Source: Litoreibacter ponti (lineage in GTDB: Bacteria; Pseudomonadota; Alphaproteobacteria; Rhodobacterales; Rhodobacteraceae). Taken from it: a stretch of DNA of 64,000 bases. Below the pieces are notes generated by a model. It searched no databases, was not told where the DNA came from, and saw nothing but the letters and a program-made list of their open reading frames with translations. Of the stretch, positions 10,189-19,567 are shown piece after piece (within the stretch, counting starts at the first letter, position 1; every line of letters starts with the position of its first letter). The stretch lies in the NCBI RefSeq assembly GCF_003054285.1, contig NZ_QBKS01000001.1, positions 1,984,001 to 2,048,000 of the forward strand, read 5' to 3'. The translations under genes were made by a program, and so were the position numbers.

Positions 10189-11130
10189 ATGCTTGGCAAG
10201 ACTGCAGGCGGCCTCTTCTGGATGTTCCGCTATCTTGAGCGGGCCGAGAACACAGCGCGGCTGTGCGAGGCCGGGTTTCGCATCGCGCTGACCCGGTCGA
10301 ACAATGCCGAAAGCGAATGGCGCTCGGTCATTGCGACCTCGGCGGTGCAGCCCGCCTATGACGCGCGGCATGGCGACTACAGCGCGGCGAATGTCATCGA
10401 CTTCCTGCTGCGTGACAGTGCCAATTCGTCCTCTGTTCTGTCGGTGATGAAATCGGCGCGCGACAATGCGCGGCTGGTCCGCACCGCGCTGACCACCGAA
10501 GTGTGGTCGGCGGTGAACGAGACGTGGATGGTGCTGAACGACCTGCTGAAAGAGCCTGTGGCGGAGACAGAACTGCCAACTGTGTTGGCGTCGATCCGGC
10601 AGCAATCGGCGCTGGTGCGCGGCGCGCTGCACGGTACGATGTTGCGCAACGACATGTACGACTTCGCCCGGCTTGGCACCTTCATCGAGCGCATGGACAG
10701 CACGGCGCGCATCCTCGACGTCAAATACTACGCGTTGCTCCCGGCGGCGTCCTTTGTGGGCAGCCGGCTGGACAATGTGCAGTGGGAGACGCTGCTGCGC
10801 TCGGTCTCGGCTCACCGGTCCTACCGCTGGGCCATGGATGGGGATTACACCGCCTCGGGCATCGCGGAGTTCCTGATCCTCGACCGGCGCATGCCGCGCT
10901 CGCTGTCGTTTTGCGCGGCTCAAATCGTAGACAATCTGGGCTTTCTTGCCGACGATTACGGCGCGCGTCTGCCGTCTCACGATATGTCGGAGACCTTGCG
11001 CGCCCGTTTGAAAGACCGCGACATCGACGCAATTTTCGAGGAGGGGCTGCACGAGTTCCTTGGCTCGATCATCGACGACACCGCCGCGCTGGCGGGACAG
11101 ATCGAACAGGATTACAGGTTCATCAACTGA
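10189..11130 (+). CDS. Alpha-E domain protein (COG2307)
   Basis: This 313-aa, largely helical protein begins MLGKTAGGLFWMFRYLERAE, the characteristic start of the alpha-E (DUF403) family. The family is nearly always encoded directly after the circularly permuted ATP-grasp ligase, as here, with 1 bp between the genes. A further conserved segment is RNDMYDFARLGTFIERMDST. No catalytic activity is established for it; it is thought to act with the ATP-grasp protein. The stop overlaps the start of the following transglutaminase-like gene (TGATG), so the genes are translationally coupled. Confidence 0.9.
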   Translation: MLGKTAGGLFWMFRYLERAENTARLCEAGFRIALTRSNNAESEWRSVIATSAVQPAYDARHGDYSAANVIDFLLRDSANSSSVLSVMKSARDNARLVRTALTTEVWSAVNETWMVLNDLLKEPVAETELPTVLASIRQQSALVRGALHGTMLRNDMYDFARLGTFIERMDSTARILDVKYYALLPAASFVGSRLDNVQWETLLRSVSAHRSYRWAMDGDYTASGIAEFLILDRRMPRSLSFCAAQIVDNLGFLADDYGARLPSHDMSETLRARLKDRDIDAIFEEGLHEFLGSIIDDTAALAGQIEQDYRFIN

Positions 11131-11921
11131 TGCTTCTCAAGATCAATCACACAACGCGATACAGCTACGATCAGCCGGTGGATTACGCGCTGCAAAAGGT
11201 GCGCCTGCGCCCGCAGGCGAATGCGCTGCAAACCCCGAAGGCATGGGAGATCGAGGTCACCGGCGGCAAGATCGAGACGGGCTATACCGACCATTACGGC
11301 AATCTGGTCGACCTCGTCAGCCTGACGCCCGGCGGACAAGAGCTGGCGATCACCGCCGTGGGCGAGGTCGAGACGCACGACCTGTCCGGCATGCTTGGCC
11401 CTGTCTATGGTCGCGCGCCGCTGTGGCACTTCCTGCAAGCCACCGCGCAGACCCAGCCCGGGCCGCGCATCAAGACGCTGGCCAAGATCGTCGAGGGCGA
11501 TCTGCTGAGCGCGCTGCACGCACTGTCGAAATCCATCCTTGATGCGGCGCCTTACACATTGGGCGAGACCCATTCCCACACTACCGCCGAAGAGGCCCTA
11601 GCGGGCCAAACCGGGGTCTGCCAGGATCACGCGCAAATCTTCGTGGCCGCCGCCCGGGCAGCGGGCGTGCCCGCGCGCTATGTCAGCGGCTACCTGATGA
11701 TGACCGACCGGGTGGATCAAGATGCAAGCCACGCCTGGGCCGAGGCGCATATTGACGGGCTGGGATGGGTCGGCTTCGATGTCTCCAACGGCATCTCGCC
11801 AGACGAGAAATACGTCCGCCTTGCCATTGGGCGCGATGCCCGTGACGCCGCGCCGATCGAAGGGTTACGTATCGGCAGCGCAGGCGAAGAGATGATTGTA
11901 TCCCTGCAGGTGCAGCAATAG
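11130..11921 (+). CDS. Transglutaminase-like cysteine protease (COG1305)
   Basis: This 263-aa protein starts at ATG 11130 (MLLKINHTTRYSYDQPVDYA), where the bacterial transglutaminase N-terminal domain begins. The catalytic triad is visible: Cys164 in TGVCQDHAQIF, His201 in SHAWAEAHI and Asp217 in WVGFDVSNG. Proteins of this family hydrolyse or form amide bonds. In the Anbu cluster it is the usual partner of the ATP-grasp and alpha-E proteins, and it probably cleaves or transfers the peptides they make. There is no signal peptide, so action is cytoplasmic. The gene is followed 34 bp later by the Anbu gene. Confidence 0.9.
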   Translation: MLLKINHTTRYSYDQPVDYALQKVRLRPQANALQTPKAWEIEVTGGKIETGYTDHYGNLVDLVSLTPGGQELAITAVGEVETHDLSGMLGPVYGRAPLWHFLQATAQTQPGPRIKTLAKIVEGDLLSALHALSKSILDAAPYTLGETHSHTTAEEALAGQTGVCQDHAQIFVAAARAAGVPARYVSGYLMMTDRVDQDASHAWAEAHIDGLGWVGFDVSNGISPDEKYVRLAIGRDARDAAPIEGLRIGSAGEEMIVSLQVQQ

Positions 11922-11955
11922 ATATAGCCGCGTAACCGGTTTTGGATCCAACACA

Positions 11956-12687
11956 ATGACCTACTGCATCGGCATGCGGCTTGACCGCGGCCTCGTCTTT
12001 ATGGCCGACACCCGCACCAGCGCGGGCGTGGACAATTTCGCGACCTCCAAGAAGATGTTCACCTGGGAAATACCCGGCGAGCGCGCGATCACCATCATGA
12101 CGGCGGGCAATCTGGCCACGACGCAGAGCATGATCAGCCTGCTGGAGGAACGCTCCAAGGCCGTTGATGACCGTGACCCCAGCATTTTGAAGGCCACGAC
12201 CATGTTCCAGGTGGCCCGCCTTGTGGGCGCTACCCTGAAAGAGGTCATCGCGGACAGCTCGCCCAACGGGCAAAGCGCGGGCGAGCAGTTCTCCGCCTCG
12301 GTCATTGTCGGCGGTCAAATTGCCGACGGGCAGCCGACGATCTTCATGGTCTACCCCGAAGGCAATTTCATCGAGATCACCGCCGACACGCCGTTCTTCC
12401 AGATCGGCGAGACCAAGTATGGCAAGCCCATCATCGTGCGCGCCTATGACGCCGATATGAGCTTCGAGGATGCGGTGAAACTGCTGCTCGTCTCGTTCGA
12501 CTCGACTGTGAAGTCGAACCTGTCCGTGGGGCTACCGTTCGATTTGCATCTCTACGAGGCCGACAGCTTCTCTACCGCGCGCCAGCTGCGGATCGAGGCA
12601 GACGACCCGACCTACGCCGCGATCTCTTCGGGTTGGGGCGATGCGTTGAAAGACGCATTCCGACAGCTGCCGAGCTATCCACTTTAG
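11956..12687 (+). CDS. Anbu-type proteasome-related peptidase (COG3484)
   Basis: This 243-aa protein starts MTYCIGMRLDRGLVFMADTR at ATG 11956. After removal of Met, Thr2 would be the N-terminal nucleophile expected of the proteasome/HslV fold. The ADTRTSAGVDNFATSKKMF segment supplies the conserved Asp and Lys of that fold. It is the fourth gene of the conserved ATP-grasp/alpha-E/transglutaminase cluster typical of Anbu (ancestral beta subunit). Anbu assembles into open helical rings; its substrate is unknown. The gene ends just before a strong hairpin and is convergent with the MATE transporter gene. Confidence 0.9.
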   Translation: MTYCIGMRLDRGLVFMADTRTSAGVDNFATSKKMFTWEIPGERAITIMTAGNLATTQSMISLLEERSKAVDDRDPSILKATTMFQVARLVGATLKEVIADSSPNGQSAGEQFSASVIVGGQIADGQPTIFMVYPEGNFIEITADTPFFQIGETKYGKPIIVRAYDADMSFEDAVKLLLVSFDSTVKSNLSVGLPFDLHLYEADSFSTARQLRIEADDPTYAAISSGWGDALKDAFRQLPSYPL

Positions 12688-12695
12688 AAATCTGA

Positions 12696-12725
12696 GGCAT
12701 TGCCAGACTGCGGGCTGGCGATGCC
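12696..12725. terminator. Bidirectional hairpin between convergent genes
   Basis: An 11-bp stem (GGCATTGCCAG with CTGGCGATGCC, one G-T pair on one strand) and an 8-nt loop sit between the stops of the Anbu gene and the MATE gene. There is no clear T-run. It is placed to end transcription from both sides. Confidence 0.55.
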
Positions 12726-12732
12726 CTCGCGC

Positions 12733-14130
12733 TCAATGCTGCCTTTGGCAGGTCACCTGTAGCTCGCGGCTGCGAAACACGGGCGTCTTCTTCGCCGGGT
12801 CGGGTGCGCGGGTGAGACGTAGGGCAACGGCCACTGCGCCAATGCTGAACAGCGCCGTCCCCAGCGCCTGACCGATCAGAATGCCCGGCGCGCCATAGAG
12901 AGCGGAGCCCGCCATAACGAAGGGCAAGGTCCCCAGCGTGTAGGTGCCCCAATTGACCAGCGTCGAATAGACCGGGCGGCCAAGGTTGTTGAACGCCGCG
13001 TTTGAGACGTAGATCGCGCCGTTGAACATGTAGGTCAGCGCAAGCGGGCCGCAGAAGAGAAGCACGAGATCGCGCGCGAGGCCGGTGGCGCCGAACGCGT
13101 CGGCGAGCAGGCCACGGGCGAGGAACAGGATCAGCGCCGCGCCCAGCACATAGAGGGCCACGAATTTCAGCGCGTCGAGATAGGCGTCATGGACGCGGTC
13201 AAGCAGTTTGGCCCCGAAATTCTGCCCGATGATCGGCCCGATGGCCCCGGACAGCGCGAAGATCACCGAAAACGTCACCGGCATCAGCCGTCCGATGATC
13301 GCCATGCCCGCCACCGCATCCGTACCGTGCTGCGCCATCTGGCGCAGGACGATGGCGGAGCCCACGGGCGTTGCGACATTGGCCAGCACCGCAGGCGCGG
13401 CGAGGCCCGCGACGGCGCGCGTGTCCTGCAGGACCCGCGAGACGCTGGGCCACGCGAAGCCGTCATGGACTCGGATCGCGGGGGAGATCGCATAGTAGAA
13501 AACCACAATCCGCGCGATGACGGAGGCAATCGCCGCACCCTGAAGCCCCAGACCGAGCGCGAAGATGAAGATCGGGTCGAGCACGGCGTTGGCGATGCCG
13601 CCAAACAGCGTCGCATACATCGACCGCTTCGCGTCGCCATAGGCCCGCAGGACCGCCATGGCGGTCATTGCGACGCCAAGAAATACCGAAGTGGGCAGCA
13701 GGATGAACAGGTAGCTGCGCGCCATCGGCAGCGTCTCTCCTGACGCGCCCAGAAGCGACAGGCAGGCGTCAAGGTTCCACAGGATCAGCCCCGGGATGAT
13801 CAGTCCGACAAGCCCTGCATAGACCGCGACGCTGGTCGCGCGCTCGCGCGCCTCCTCCGCCCGGCCCGCACCGATGGCTTGCGCCACCAAGGTACCGGCG
13901 GCGATCGACAACCCGATGCTGACCGCGTTGGTGAAAAACATGATCGTGCCCGCGTAACCCACAGCGGCCGCCAGCGCCGCATTGCCCAGCATGGAGATGA
14001 AGATCATGTCGACCAGATCGACCGCGAAGATCGCCATCAGGCCGATGCTTGCGGTGAAGGACATGCGCGTGACATGGCCCATCAGGTTGCCGGTCGTGAA
14101 GACGGCCTTTGGCGCGGTCGCGAGGCTCAT
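12733..14130 (-). CDS. MATE-family multidrug efflux transporter
   Basis: This is a 465-aa protein if started at ATG 14130 (MSLATAPKAVFTTGNLMGHV); an upstream in-frame ATG adds 13 unlikely residues. It has about 12 hydrophobic segments arranged as two related halves. MATE-type segments include FAVDLVDMIFISMLGNAALA in the first half and IIGQNFGAKLLDRVHDAYLD in the second. Such proteins export drugs or metabolites by Na+ or H+ antiport across the inner membrane. The gene lies 51 bp downstream of the RND pump gene on the same strand. It may be co-transcribed with it, which would make a local efflux cluster. Confidence 0.88.
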   Translation of the reverse strand: MSLATAPKAVFTTGNLMGHVTRMSFTASIGLMAIFAVDLVDMIFISMLGNAALAAAVGYAGTIMFFTNAVSIGLSIAAGTLVAQAIGAGRAEEARERATSVAVYAGLVGLIIPGLILWNLDACLSLLGASGETLPMARSYLFILLPTSVFLGVAMTAMAVLRAYGDAKRSMYATLFGGIANAVLDPIFIFALGLGLQGAAIASVIARIVVFYYAISPAIRVHDGFAWPSVSRVLQDTRAVAGLAAPAVLANVATPVGSAIVLRQMAQHGTDAVAGMAIIGRLMPVTFSVIFALSGAIGPIIGQNFGAKLLDRVHDAYLDALKFVALYVLGAALILFLARGLLADAFGATGLARDLVLLFCGPLALTYMFNGAIYVSNAAFNNLGRPVYSTLVNWGTYTLGTLPFVMAGSALYGAPGILIGQALGTALFSIGAVAVALRLTRAPDPAKKTPVFRSRELQVTCQRQH

Positions 14131-14181
14131 TCCGCAACTATGGCCGAGCCCCGCGCCCCTGTCTTGCACAAAGCACGCGGG

Positions 14182-17100
14182 TTAGGCGGCGGCTGGTTCG
14201 GCCCCTTCCTCCTGCTCGCGCGCCTCGTCGCGCCTGAACAGCACGTAGTAGAAGGTCGGCGCGGCGATCAGGGTCAGGATTGTTGCGAAGGCCAGACCGC
14301 CCATGATGGTGACGGCCATTGACTTGAAGAACGCGTCGCCCAGAAGCGGGATCATTCCCATGATCGTCGTGGCGGCGGCCAGCATGACCGGGCGCAGGCG
14401 CGAGGTGGAGGCCTCTACAATCGCCTCAAACAGCGCGCGGCCTTCGCGGCGGACGATGTCGATTTCCTCGACCAGAACGATGCCATTCTTGATCAACATG
14501 CCCGAAAGGCTGAGCAGGCCAAGCAGCGCGGTAAAGCTGAAAGGAAAGCCGGTAATGAGCAGCCCGATCACCACGCCGTTGACCGACATCGGCACCAAAA
14601 GCCAGATGATCAGCGGCTGGCGCAGGGACATGAACAGCAGGATCGAGATGATGAGCATGATCAGGAAACTTAGCGGCAGCTGCTGGCCAAGGCTCGCCTG
14701 CGCCTCGCCGGAGCTTTCAAACTCACCGCCCCATTCCAACTGATAGCCGATCGGAACTTCGATGGCTTCGATGGCCTTGACGATGCCCGCGCGCGCGTCA
14801 GCGGCGGTTATATCCGAAGGGATGTTGCCCGCCACGGTGATCGTAGACAGCCTGTCGCGCCGGTGGATCACCGTGTTCTCGACCTCGTAGCTGTACCCGT
14901 CGATCACCTGCTCAAGCGGGATGAAGGTCCCGCTGCCCTCCGAGAAGATCACTTGATCGGACAGCGTCAGATCCGCCTCCCGGGGTGCGCGCACGATGAT
15001 CGGGATTTGCCGGTCGCCCTCGCGGTACACCCCGCCCGAGATACCATCCGTGGCGAACAGGGTGGCCGTCGCTACATCCTCGCGGTTGATACCTGCGGTC
15101 TGGGCCCGGTCCACGGCGTAGATCGGCCGCAGCGCGATCTGCGGCTCGTACCAGTTGGTGCGGGCATGCAGGATCGTGTCGGAGGTCTCGTTGATCGTGT
15201 CGATCACCCGCTCACTGATCTCGCGCAGCACATCCGGGTCAGAACCCGACACGCGCACCTCTATCGGATCGCCCCCACCGGGGCCGAAGACCAGCCGCCG
15301 GGTGCGCAGCAATCCCGCTGGCAACGCCTGCACTGCGAAATCCTCCAACGCGGCGGCAAGCGGCGGGATTTGTTCGAGCGTCTCGGTGCGGATCAGCATG
15401 TGGCCGTAGCTTGGATCGGGCTCCTCGGCCGCATAGGTCAGGATGAAGCGCGCCGCGCCCTGCCCTACGAAGGTAGAGACCGACACGACGTCGTCCCGCC
15501 CGGCCAGCCAGTCTTCCACCTGTGTCAGATCCTCGGACGTCGTCTCGATCTGCGTGCCCTGCGGCAGCTTATAGTGCACCAGAAAGATCGGCGTATTGCT
15601 GTCGGGGAAGAACTGCTGCTTGACCTGCCCGAAGCCCCAGAAACAGGCGGCCGTGATGCCCACGAGCATCGGGATCACCAGCCAGCGGGCCTTCAGCGCC
15701 CCGCGCAGCGTCGCGCCGTAGGCACGGAACAGGGGGCCACCGTAGGCATCCTCTTCGCCGCCCATGCCCTGCTTGAAAAAGTAGTGGCTGAAGAGCGGCG
15801 TCACCGTCAACGCCAGAACCCAGGACAGCAGCAACGAGATGCCGATGACCGCGAAGAGCGAGAACAGGAACTCGCCCGTGGCATCCGGACTCAGCCCGAT
15901 GCCCGCGAAGGCCATGATGCCGATGACGGTCGCACCCAGCAGCGGGATCTGGGTCTTGCCTGCGGCCTCGTCCGCTGCTTCCCGCGAGGACTTGCCGCGC
16001 TGCATCGCGATCTGCATGCCCTCGGCCACAACCAGCGCGTTGTCGACGAGCATGCCCATAGCGATAATCAGGGCGCCGAGCGAAATGCGCTCCATCTCGA
16101 TGCCGAAGATATACATGAACAACATCGTGCCCGAGACCGTCAGAAGCAGCGTCGAGCCCACCACGATGGCCGCCCGCCAGCCCATGGCGATGGCAAGCAC
16201 GGCGACCACAATGCCCACGGACATCGCCAAGTTGACCAAAAATCCGTTCGAGGCCTCGTCCACCACCACATGCTGCTGGTAGATCGGGTTCAACTCGACG
16301 CCCACCGGGATTTCCGTGTCCAGCTCCGCCAGCTTGGCGTCCACACGGTTGCCGACATCGACGATGTTCTCGCTCGAGAGCCCGGCGATGCCGAGCGTGA
16401 ACGCCTCGACCCCGTTATAGCGCATGATCAGGGAAGGATCCGTGTTGCGTCCGCGGTAGACCTCCGCGACATCGACAAGGTTGATCACCTCGCCCTGAAA
16501 GCCCACGCTCAGCCCCTCGATCTCGCTCACCGTGTCATTGCCTTCGGGGCGTTGCAGGCGGGTGTCCCCGATACTGCCCGCCGCGGCGACGGAATTGGCA
16601 TTGGCAATGGCGTTCACGATGGTGCCCGGCGCGATGTTCTGGTTGACCGTCAGGGCGAGGTCCGGCTCCACATAGATGACCTCTGGTGGCAGGGCCGAGA
16701 CCTGCACATCGGACACGCCCTCGACCGTGAGCAACTCGCGCCGCAGAAAGGTGGCCAGTTCGTGCTTTTCGGCATCAGTGAACCCTTCGGCGGTGATGGC
16801 GTAGTAGATGCCGAACACGTCCCCGAAGCTGTCATTGACCAGCGGCTCGCCCACGCCCGTGGGCAAGCCCCGGGCGGCATCGCGCACCTTGGCGCGCAAA
16901 TCCGTCCATACGGCGGGCAGTTCGTCGCCACCGTAGCTGTCCTTGATTTCAATCTCGATGCGCGAGAAGCCGGGGTAGTTGATCGACGTCACCCGCTTCA
17001 GCTCGCCCATCTTCTGGATCGCGGATTCCAGCGGCTCGGATACCTCTTCGGCGACCTCGGCCGCCGTGGCACCGGGGTACTCTGTGATGATGATGGCCTG

Positions 17101-17229
17101 CTTGATGGTGAAGGCCGGGTCCTCGAGCCGCCCGAGCGAGAAGAACCCCCAAATACCGCCAAACAGGCAGATCAGAATGATCATCCAGGACAGAACCTGC
17201 TTTTCGATGGCGAGCCGTGCGATGTTCAT
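14182..17229 (-). CDS. RND-family efflux pump, inner-membrane permease subunit
   Basis: This 1015-aa protein has the AcrB/MexB plan: one N-terminal membrane helix (VLSWMIILICLFGGIWGFFS), a large periplasmic part, a central helix bundle, a second periplasmic part and a C-terminal bundle. In the fourth helix GMLVDNALVVAEGMQIAMQR carries a single Asp followed by Asn, where AcrB has two Asp residues. This points to a more divergent branch of the family. The adaptor gene lies 9 bp upstream in the same operon. No TolC-like outer-membrane gene is nearby, so the exit duct is probably shared with other pumps. Substrates are unknown. Confidence 0.9.
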   Translation of the reverse strand: MNIARLAIEKQVLSWMIILICLFGGIWGFFSLGRLEDPAFTIKQAIIITEYPGATAAEVAEEVSEPLESAIQKMGELKRVTSINYPGFSRIEIEIKDSYGGDELPAVWTDLRAKVRDAARGLPTGVGEPLVNDSFGDVFGIYYAITAEGFTDAEKHELATFLRRELLTVEGVSDVQVSALPPEVIYVEPDLALTVNQNIAPGTIVNAIANANSVAAAGSIGDTRLQRPEGNDTVSEIEGLSVGFQGEVINLVDVAEVYRGRNTDPSLIMRYNGVEAFTLGIAGLSSENIVDVGNRVDAKLAELDTEIPVGVELNPIYQQHVVVDEASNGFLVNLAMSVGIVVAVLAIAMGWRAAIVVGSTLLLTVSGTMLFMYIFGIEMERISLGALIIAMGMLVDNALVVAEGMQIAMQRGKSSREAADEAAGKTQIPLLGATVIGIMAFAGIGLSPDATGEFLFSLFAVIGISLLLSWVLALTVTPLFSHYFFKQGMGGEEDAYGGPLFRAYGATLRGALKARWLVIPMLVGITAACFWGFGQVKQQFFPDSNTPIFLVHYKLPQGTQIETTSEDLTQVEDWLAGRDDVVSVSTFVGQGAARFILTYAAEEPDPSYGHMLIRTETLEQIPPLAAALEDFAVQALPAGLLRTRRLVFGPGGGDPIEVRVSGSDPDVLREISERVIDTINETSDTILHARTNWYEPQIALRPIYAVDRAQTAGINREDVATATLFATDGISGGVYREGDRQIPIIVRAPREADLTLSDQVIFSEGSGTFIPLEQVIDGYSYEVENTVIHRRDRLSTITVAGNIPSDITAADARAGIVKAIEAIEVPIGYQLEWGGEFESSGEAQASLGQQLPLSFLIMLIISILLFMSLRQPLIIWLLVPMSVNGVVIGLLITGFPFSFTALLGLLSLSGMLIKNGIVLVEEIDIVRREGRALFEAIVEASTSRLRPVMLAAATTIMGMIPLLGDAFFKSMAVTIMGGLAFATILTLIAAPTFYYVLFRRDEAREQEEGAEPAAA

Positions 17230-17238
17230 GGTGTGGGC

Positions 17239-18291
17239 CTACCCGTCAAAGCCGGTGAAGCGGCGCACCTTCTCGCCGTCTTTCAACGACTTGGCGCCCA
17301 TCACGACGATCTCATCACCCGCCGACAACCCTGACCGCACGCGGATCTCGCCGGTGGCCAGCGGTTCGACCAGCACCTCGACCGCGCGCACGGTGCCAAT
17401 GTCACCCTCACCCTGCTCAAAGACCATCGCGCGAAGGCTGTCACCGTCTCCCGGAACCAGTGCTGAAGCCGGGACGCGCAGGCCGGACCGGTCGTCATTG
17501 AACTCAGCCGTCACAGTGACCGAGGCACCGGGAAGGATCGGCAGGTTCTCCGGCGGCTCCATCCCGAAGGTGATCTGGAACGACTGCCCCACGGCAGAGG
17601 CCTGCGCTTTGAACTCACGGACCTCCAGCGGGAACACCTCGTCGCTGGCAGGGAAGCGGGCCGTCACCGTCACATCCGGGTCGGCGCCCGCGCGCTGGAA
17701 CAGCACCTCCGGCACATCAATCTCGATACGCAGCTCGGACATGTCATGCAGTCGGACCACCGGTGTACCCGCGCTGATGGTCGTGAAATTTTCGACCATA
17801 CGCTCAGCCACCAAGGCGTCGAAGGGCGCGTAGAGCGTGGCGTGGCCCAGATCGTTCTCGGCGTTGCTGACGGAAACACCGGCAAGCCCGGCCTGCGTGC
17901 GCGAATCCTCAACAGTCACTTCGCTGACGGCCGCACCGCTAAGCTGTTCGTACCGCGCCACGGCCCGATCCGCCTGCCCTTTTTGCAACCGCGCCTGCTC
18001 CAATGTCAGCTCAAACGGTACGAGGTCCAGCTGCGCGACCATCTCGCCCTTGGGTGTCACTTCGCCCTCAATCACGGGGAGCTTCAGGATTTGCCCGGGC
18101 ACCTGAAAGGCCAGATCCACAGTCTGGCGCGCAACCACCGTGCCGAAAAACTGCCGGGTGATACCGCCACCGCGATCCGAAAGCTCAAGCAGCTTGACGG
18201 GTTTCACGGTCTCCTTTTGTTGGGCCGTGGCGAGGGCAGGCCACATCAGAACAGACAGGACGGTCAAAAGGGTCAAGAAACGCGGCATCAT
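17239..18291 (-). CDS. RND efflux periplasmic adaptor (membrane fusion protein)
   Basis: This 350-aa protein has a signal peptide (MMPRFLTLLTVLSVLMWPAL ending ATA-QQ near residue 24). Next comes the barrel-sandwich/lipoyl half GTVVARQTVDLAFQVPGQIL, an alpha-hairpin region rich in Gln, Ala and Leu (residues about 105-145), the second lipoyl half TLYAPFDALVAERMVENFTT, and a beta-barrel ending in LSAGDEIVVMGAKSLKDGEK. This order defines membrane fusion proteins that link RND pumps to an outer-membrane channel. The RND permease gene follows after 9 bp. There is no lipobox, so it is probably soluble in the periplasm. Confidence 0.9.
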   Translation of the reverse strand: MMPRFLTLLTVLSVLMWPALATAQQKETVKPVKLLELSDRGGGITRQFFGTVVARQTVDLAFQVPGQILKLPVIEGEVTPKGEMVAQLDLVPFELTLEQARLQKGQADRAVARYEQLSGAAVSEVTVEDSRTQAGLAGVSVSNAENDLGHATLYAPFDALVAERMVENFTTISAGTPVVRLHDMSELRIEIDVPEVLFQRAGADPDVTVTARFPASDEVFPLEVREFKAQASAVGQSFQITFGMEPPENLPILPGASVTVTAEFNDDRSGLRVPASALVPGDGDSLRAMVFEQGEGDIGTVRAVEVLVEPLATGEIRVRSGLSAGDEIVVMGAKSLKDGEKVRRFTGFDG

Positions 18292-18436
18292 AGGCTCCCT
18301 TGGCAGCCGAGGGGACGGGGATTGATAAAGACATGAAGCATGGTCCGTTTTTGTCCACGGTCCAGTCGGTCATTTTTCCAAATTGCCACGATTTGTGTCG
18401 CGTGCAGGCGCAGAAACTCTGCGCCCGCGCACAAAG

Positions 18437-19567
18437 TCACCGATCCAGCGTCACCCATGCGGCGTTGCGTGCGGACGAGCGCACGCAGGCGTCGACGAAC
18501 TGCACCCCGCGCAGACCATCGGTAATCGTGGGGTAGGTCACCGCCGGATCAGGCTTTGATCCGTCGCGATGTGCCTCGATCGCGTCAGCGGCTTCCGAGT
18601 AGATATTGGCGAAACCTTCCAGATAGCCCTCGGGATGGCCCGGCGGCACGCGGCTCATCCGGGCCGCGGCATCGCCCGCGCCCGCGCCACCCCGGGTGAT
18701 CAGGCGCTTCGGCTCGCCAAACGGCGTATACCACAGGTAATTCGGGTCTTCCTGCGCCCATTCGAGCCCCCCGGTTTCGCCATAGACGCGGATGCGCAAG
18801 GCGTTCTCGTTGCCCGGCGCGACCTGGCTGCACCAGAGCATCCCCTTGGCCCCGCCCCTAAAGCGCAGCATGACGTGGCCGTTGTCATCGACCTGCCGCC
18901 CCGGCACAAAAGCCTCCAGATCAGCGGCGAGGCTTTCGACCTCCAACCCCGTGATGAAGCAGGCCAGATTATGCGCGTGGGTGCCGATATCACCGGTGGA
19001 GCCGCCCGCGCCCGAGCGCGCCGGGTCCGTGCGCCATTCGGCCTGTTTGAAGTCCTGCTCGATGGTCAGCCAGTCTTGCGGATACTCCACTTGCACCACA
19101 CGGATTTTGCCAATCGCGCCGCTTGCGACCATCTCGCGGGCTTGGCGGACCATCGGGTAGCCGGTGTAGTTGTGGGTCAGCACGAACAGCGCATCGGAGC
19201 TTTCCGCCGCCTTCACCAGCTTCTTCGCATCCGCCAAAGTCGAGGTCAGCGGCTTGTCGCAGATCACGTGGATGCCGCGTTTCAGGAACTCCCGGGCGGC
19301 GGCGTAATGGACATGATTGGGCGTCACGATGGAGACCGCCTCGATCCCGTTTTTCAGCCGCGCCTCGCGGATCGCCATCTCCTTGAAGTCGCTATAGATG
19401 CGCGGCATGCCCAACGCCTCCCCCGACGCCTTCGCTTTCTCGGGGGTCGAGGATAGAGCGCCCGCGACCAGCTCGTAGCGGTCGTCGATGCGTGATGCGA
19501 TGCGGTGCACGCCGCCGATAAACGCGTCATTGCCGCCGCCCACCATGCCAAGTCTGATCCGTGCCAT
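18437..19567 (-). CDS. Gfo/Idh/MocA-family NAD(P)-dependent oxidoreductase
   Basis: This 376-aa protein has an N-terminal Rossmann domain (MARIRLGMVGGGNDAFIGGV) and VICDKPLTSTLADAKKLV, equivalent to the EKP motif of the family. The C-terminal part forms the mixed beta-sheet substrate domain, with STGDIGTHAHNLACFITGLE supplying the conserved histidine. Enzymes of this family oxidise or reduce a hydroxyl of a sugar, inositol or related compound. It is the last gene of a long leftward operon with a sugar ABC transporter, and its start overlaps the stop of the isomerase gene by one base. It therefore probably acts on the imported compound. Confidence 0.88.
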   Translation of the reverse strand: MARIRLGMVGGGNDAFIGGVHRIASRIDDRYELVAGALSSTPEKAKASGEALGMPRIYSDFKEMAIREARLKNGIEAVSIVTPNHVHYAAAREFLKRGIHVICDKPLTSTLADAKKLVKAAESSDALFVLTHNYTGYPMVRQAREMVASGAIGKIRVVQVEYPQDWLTIEQDFKQAEWRTDPARSGAGGSTGDIGTHAHNLACFITGLEVESLAADLEAFVPGRQVDDNGHVMLRFRGGAKGMLWCSQVAPGNENALRIRVYGETGGLEWAQEDPNYLWYTPFGEPKRLITRGGAGAGDAAARMSRVPPGHPEGYLEGFANIYSEAADAIEAHRDGSKPDPAVTYPTITDGLRGVQFVDACVRSSARNAAWVTLDR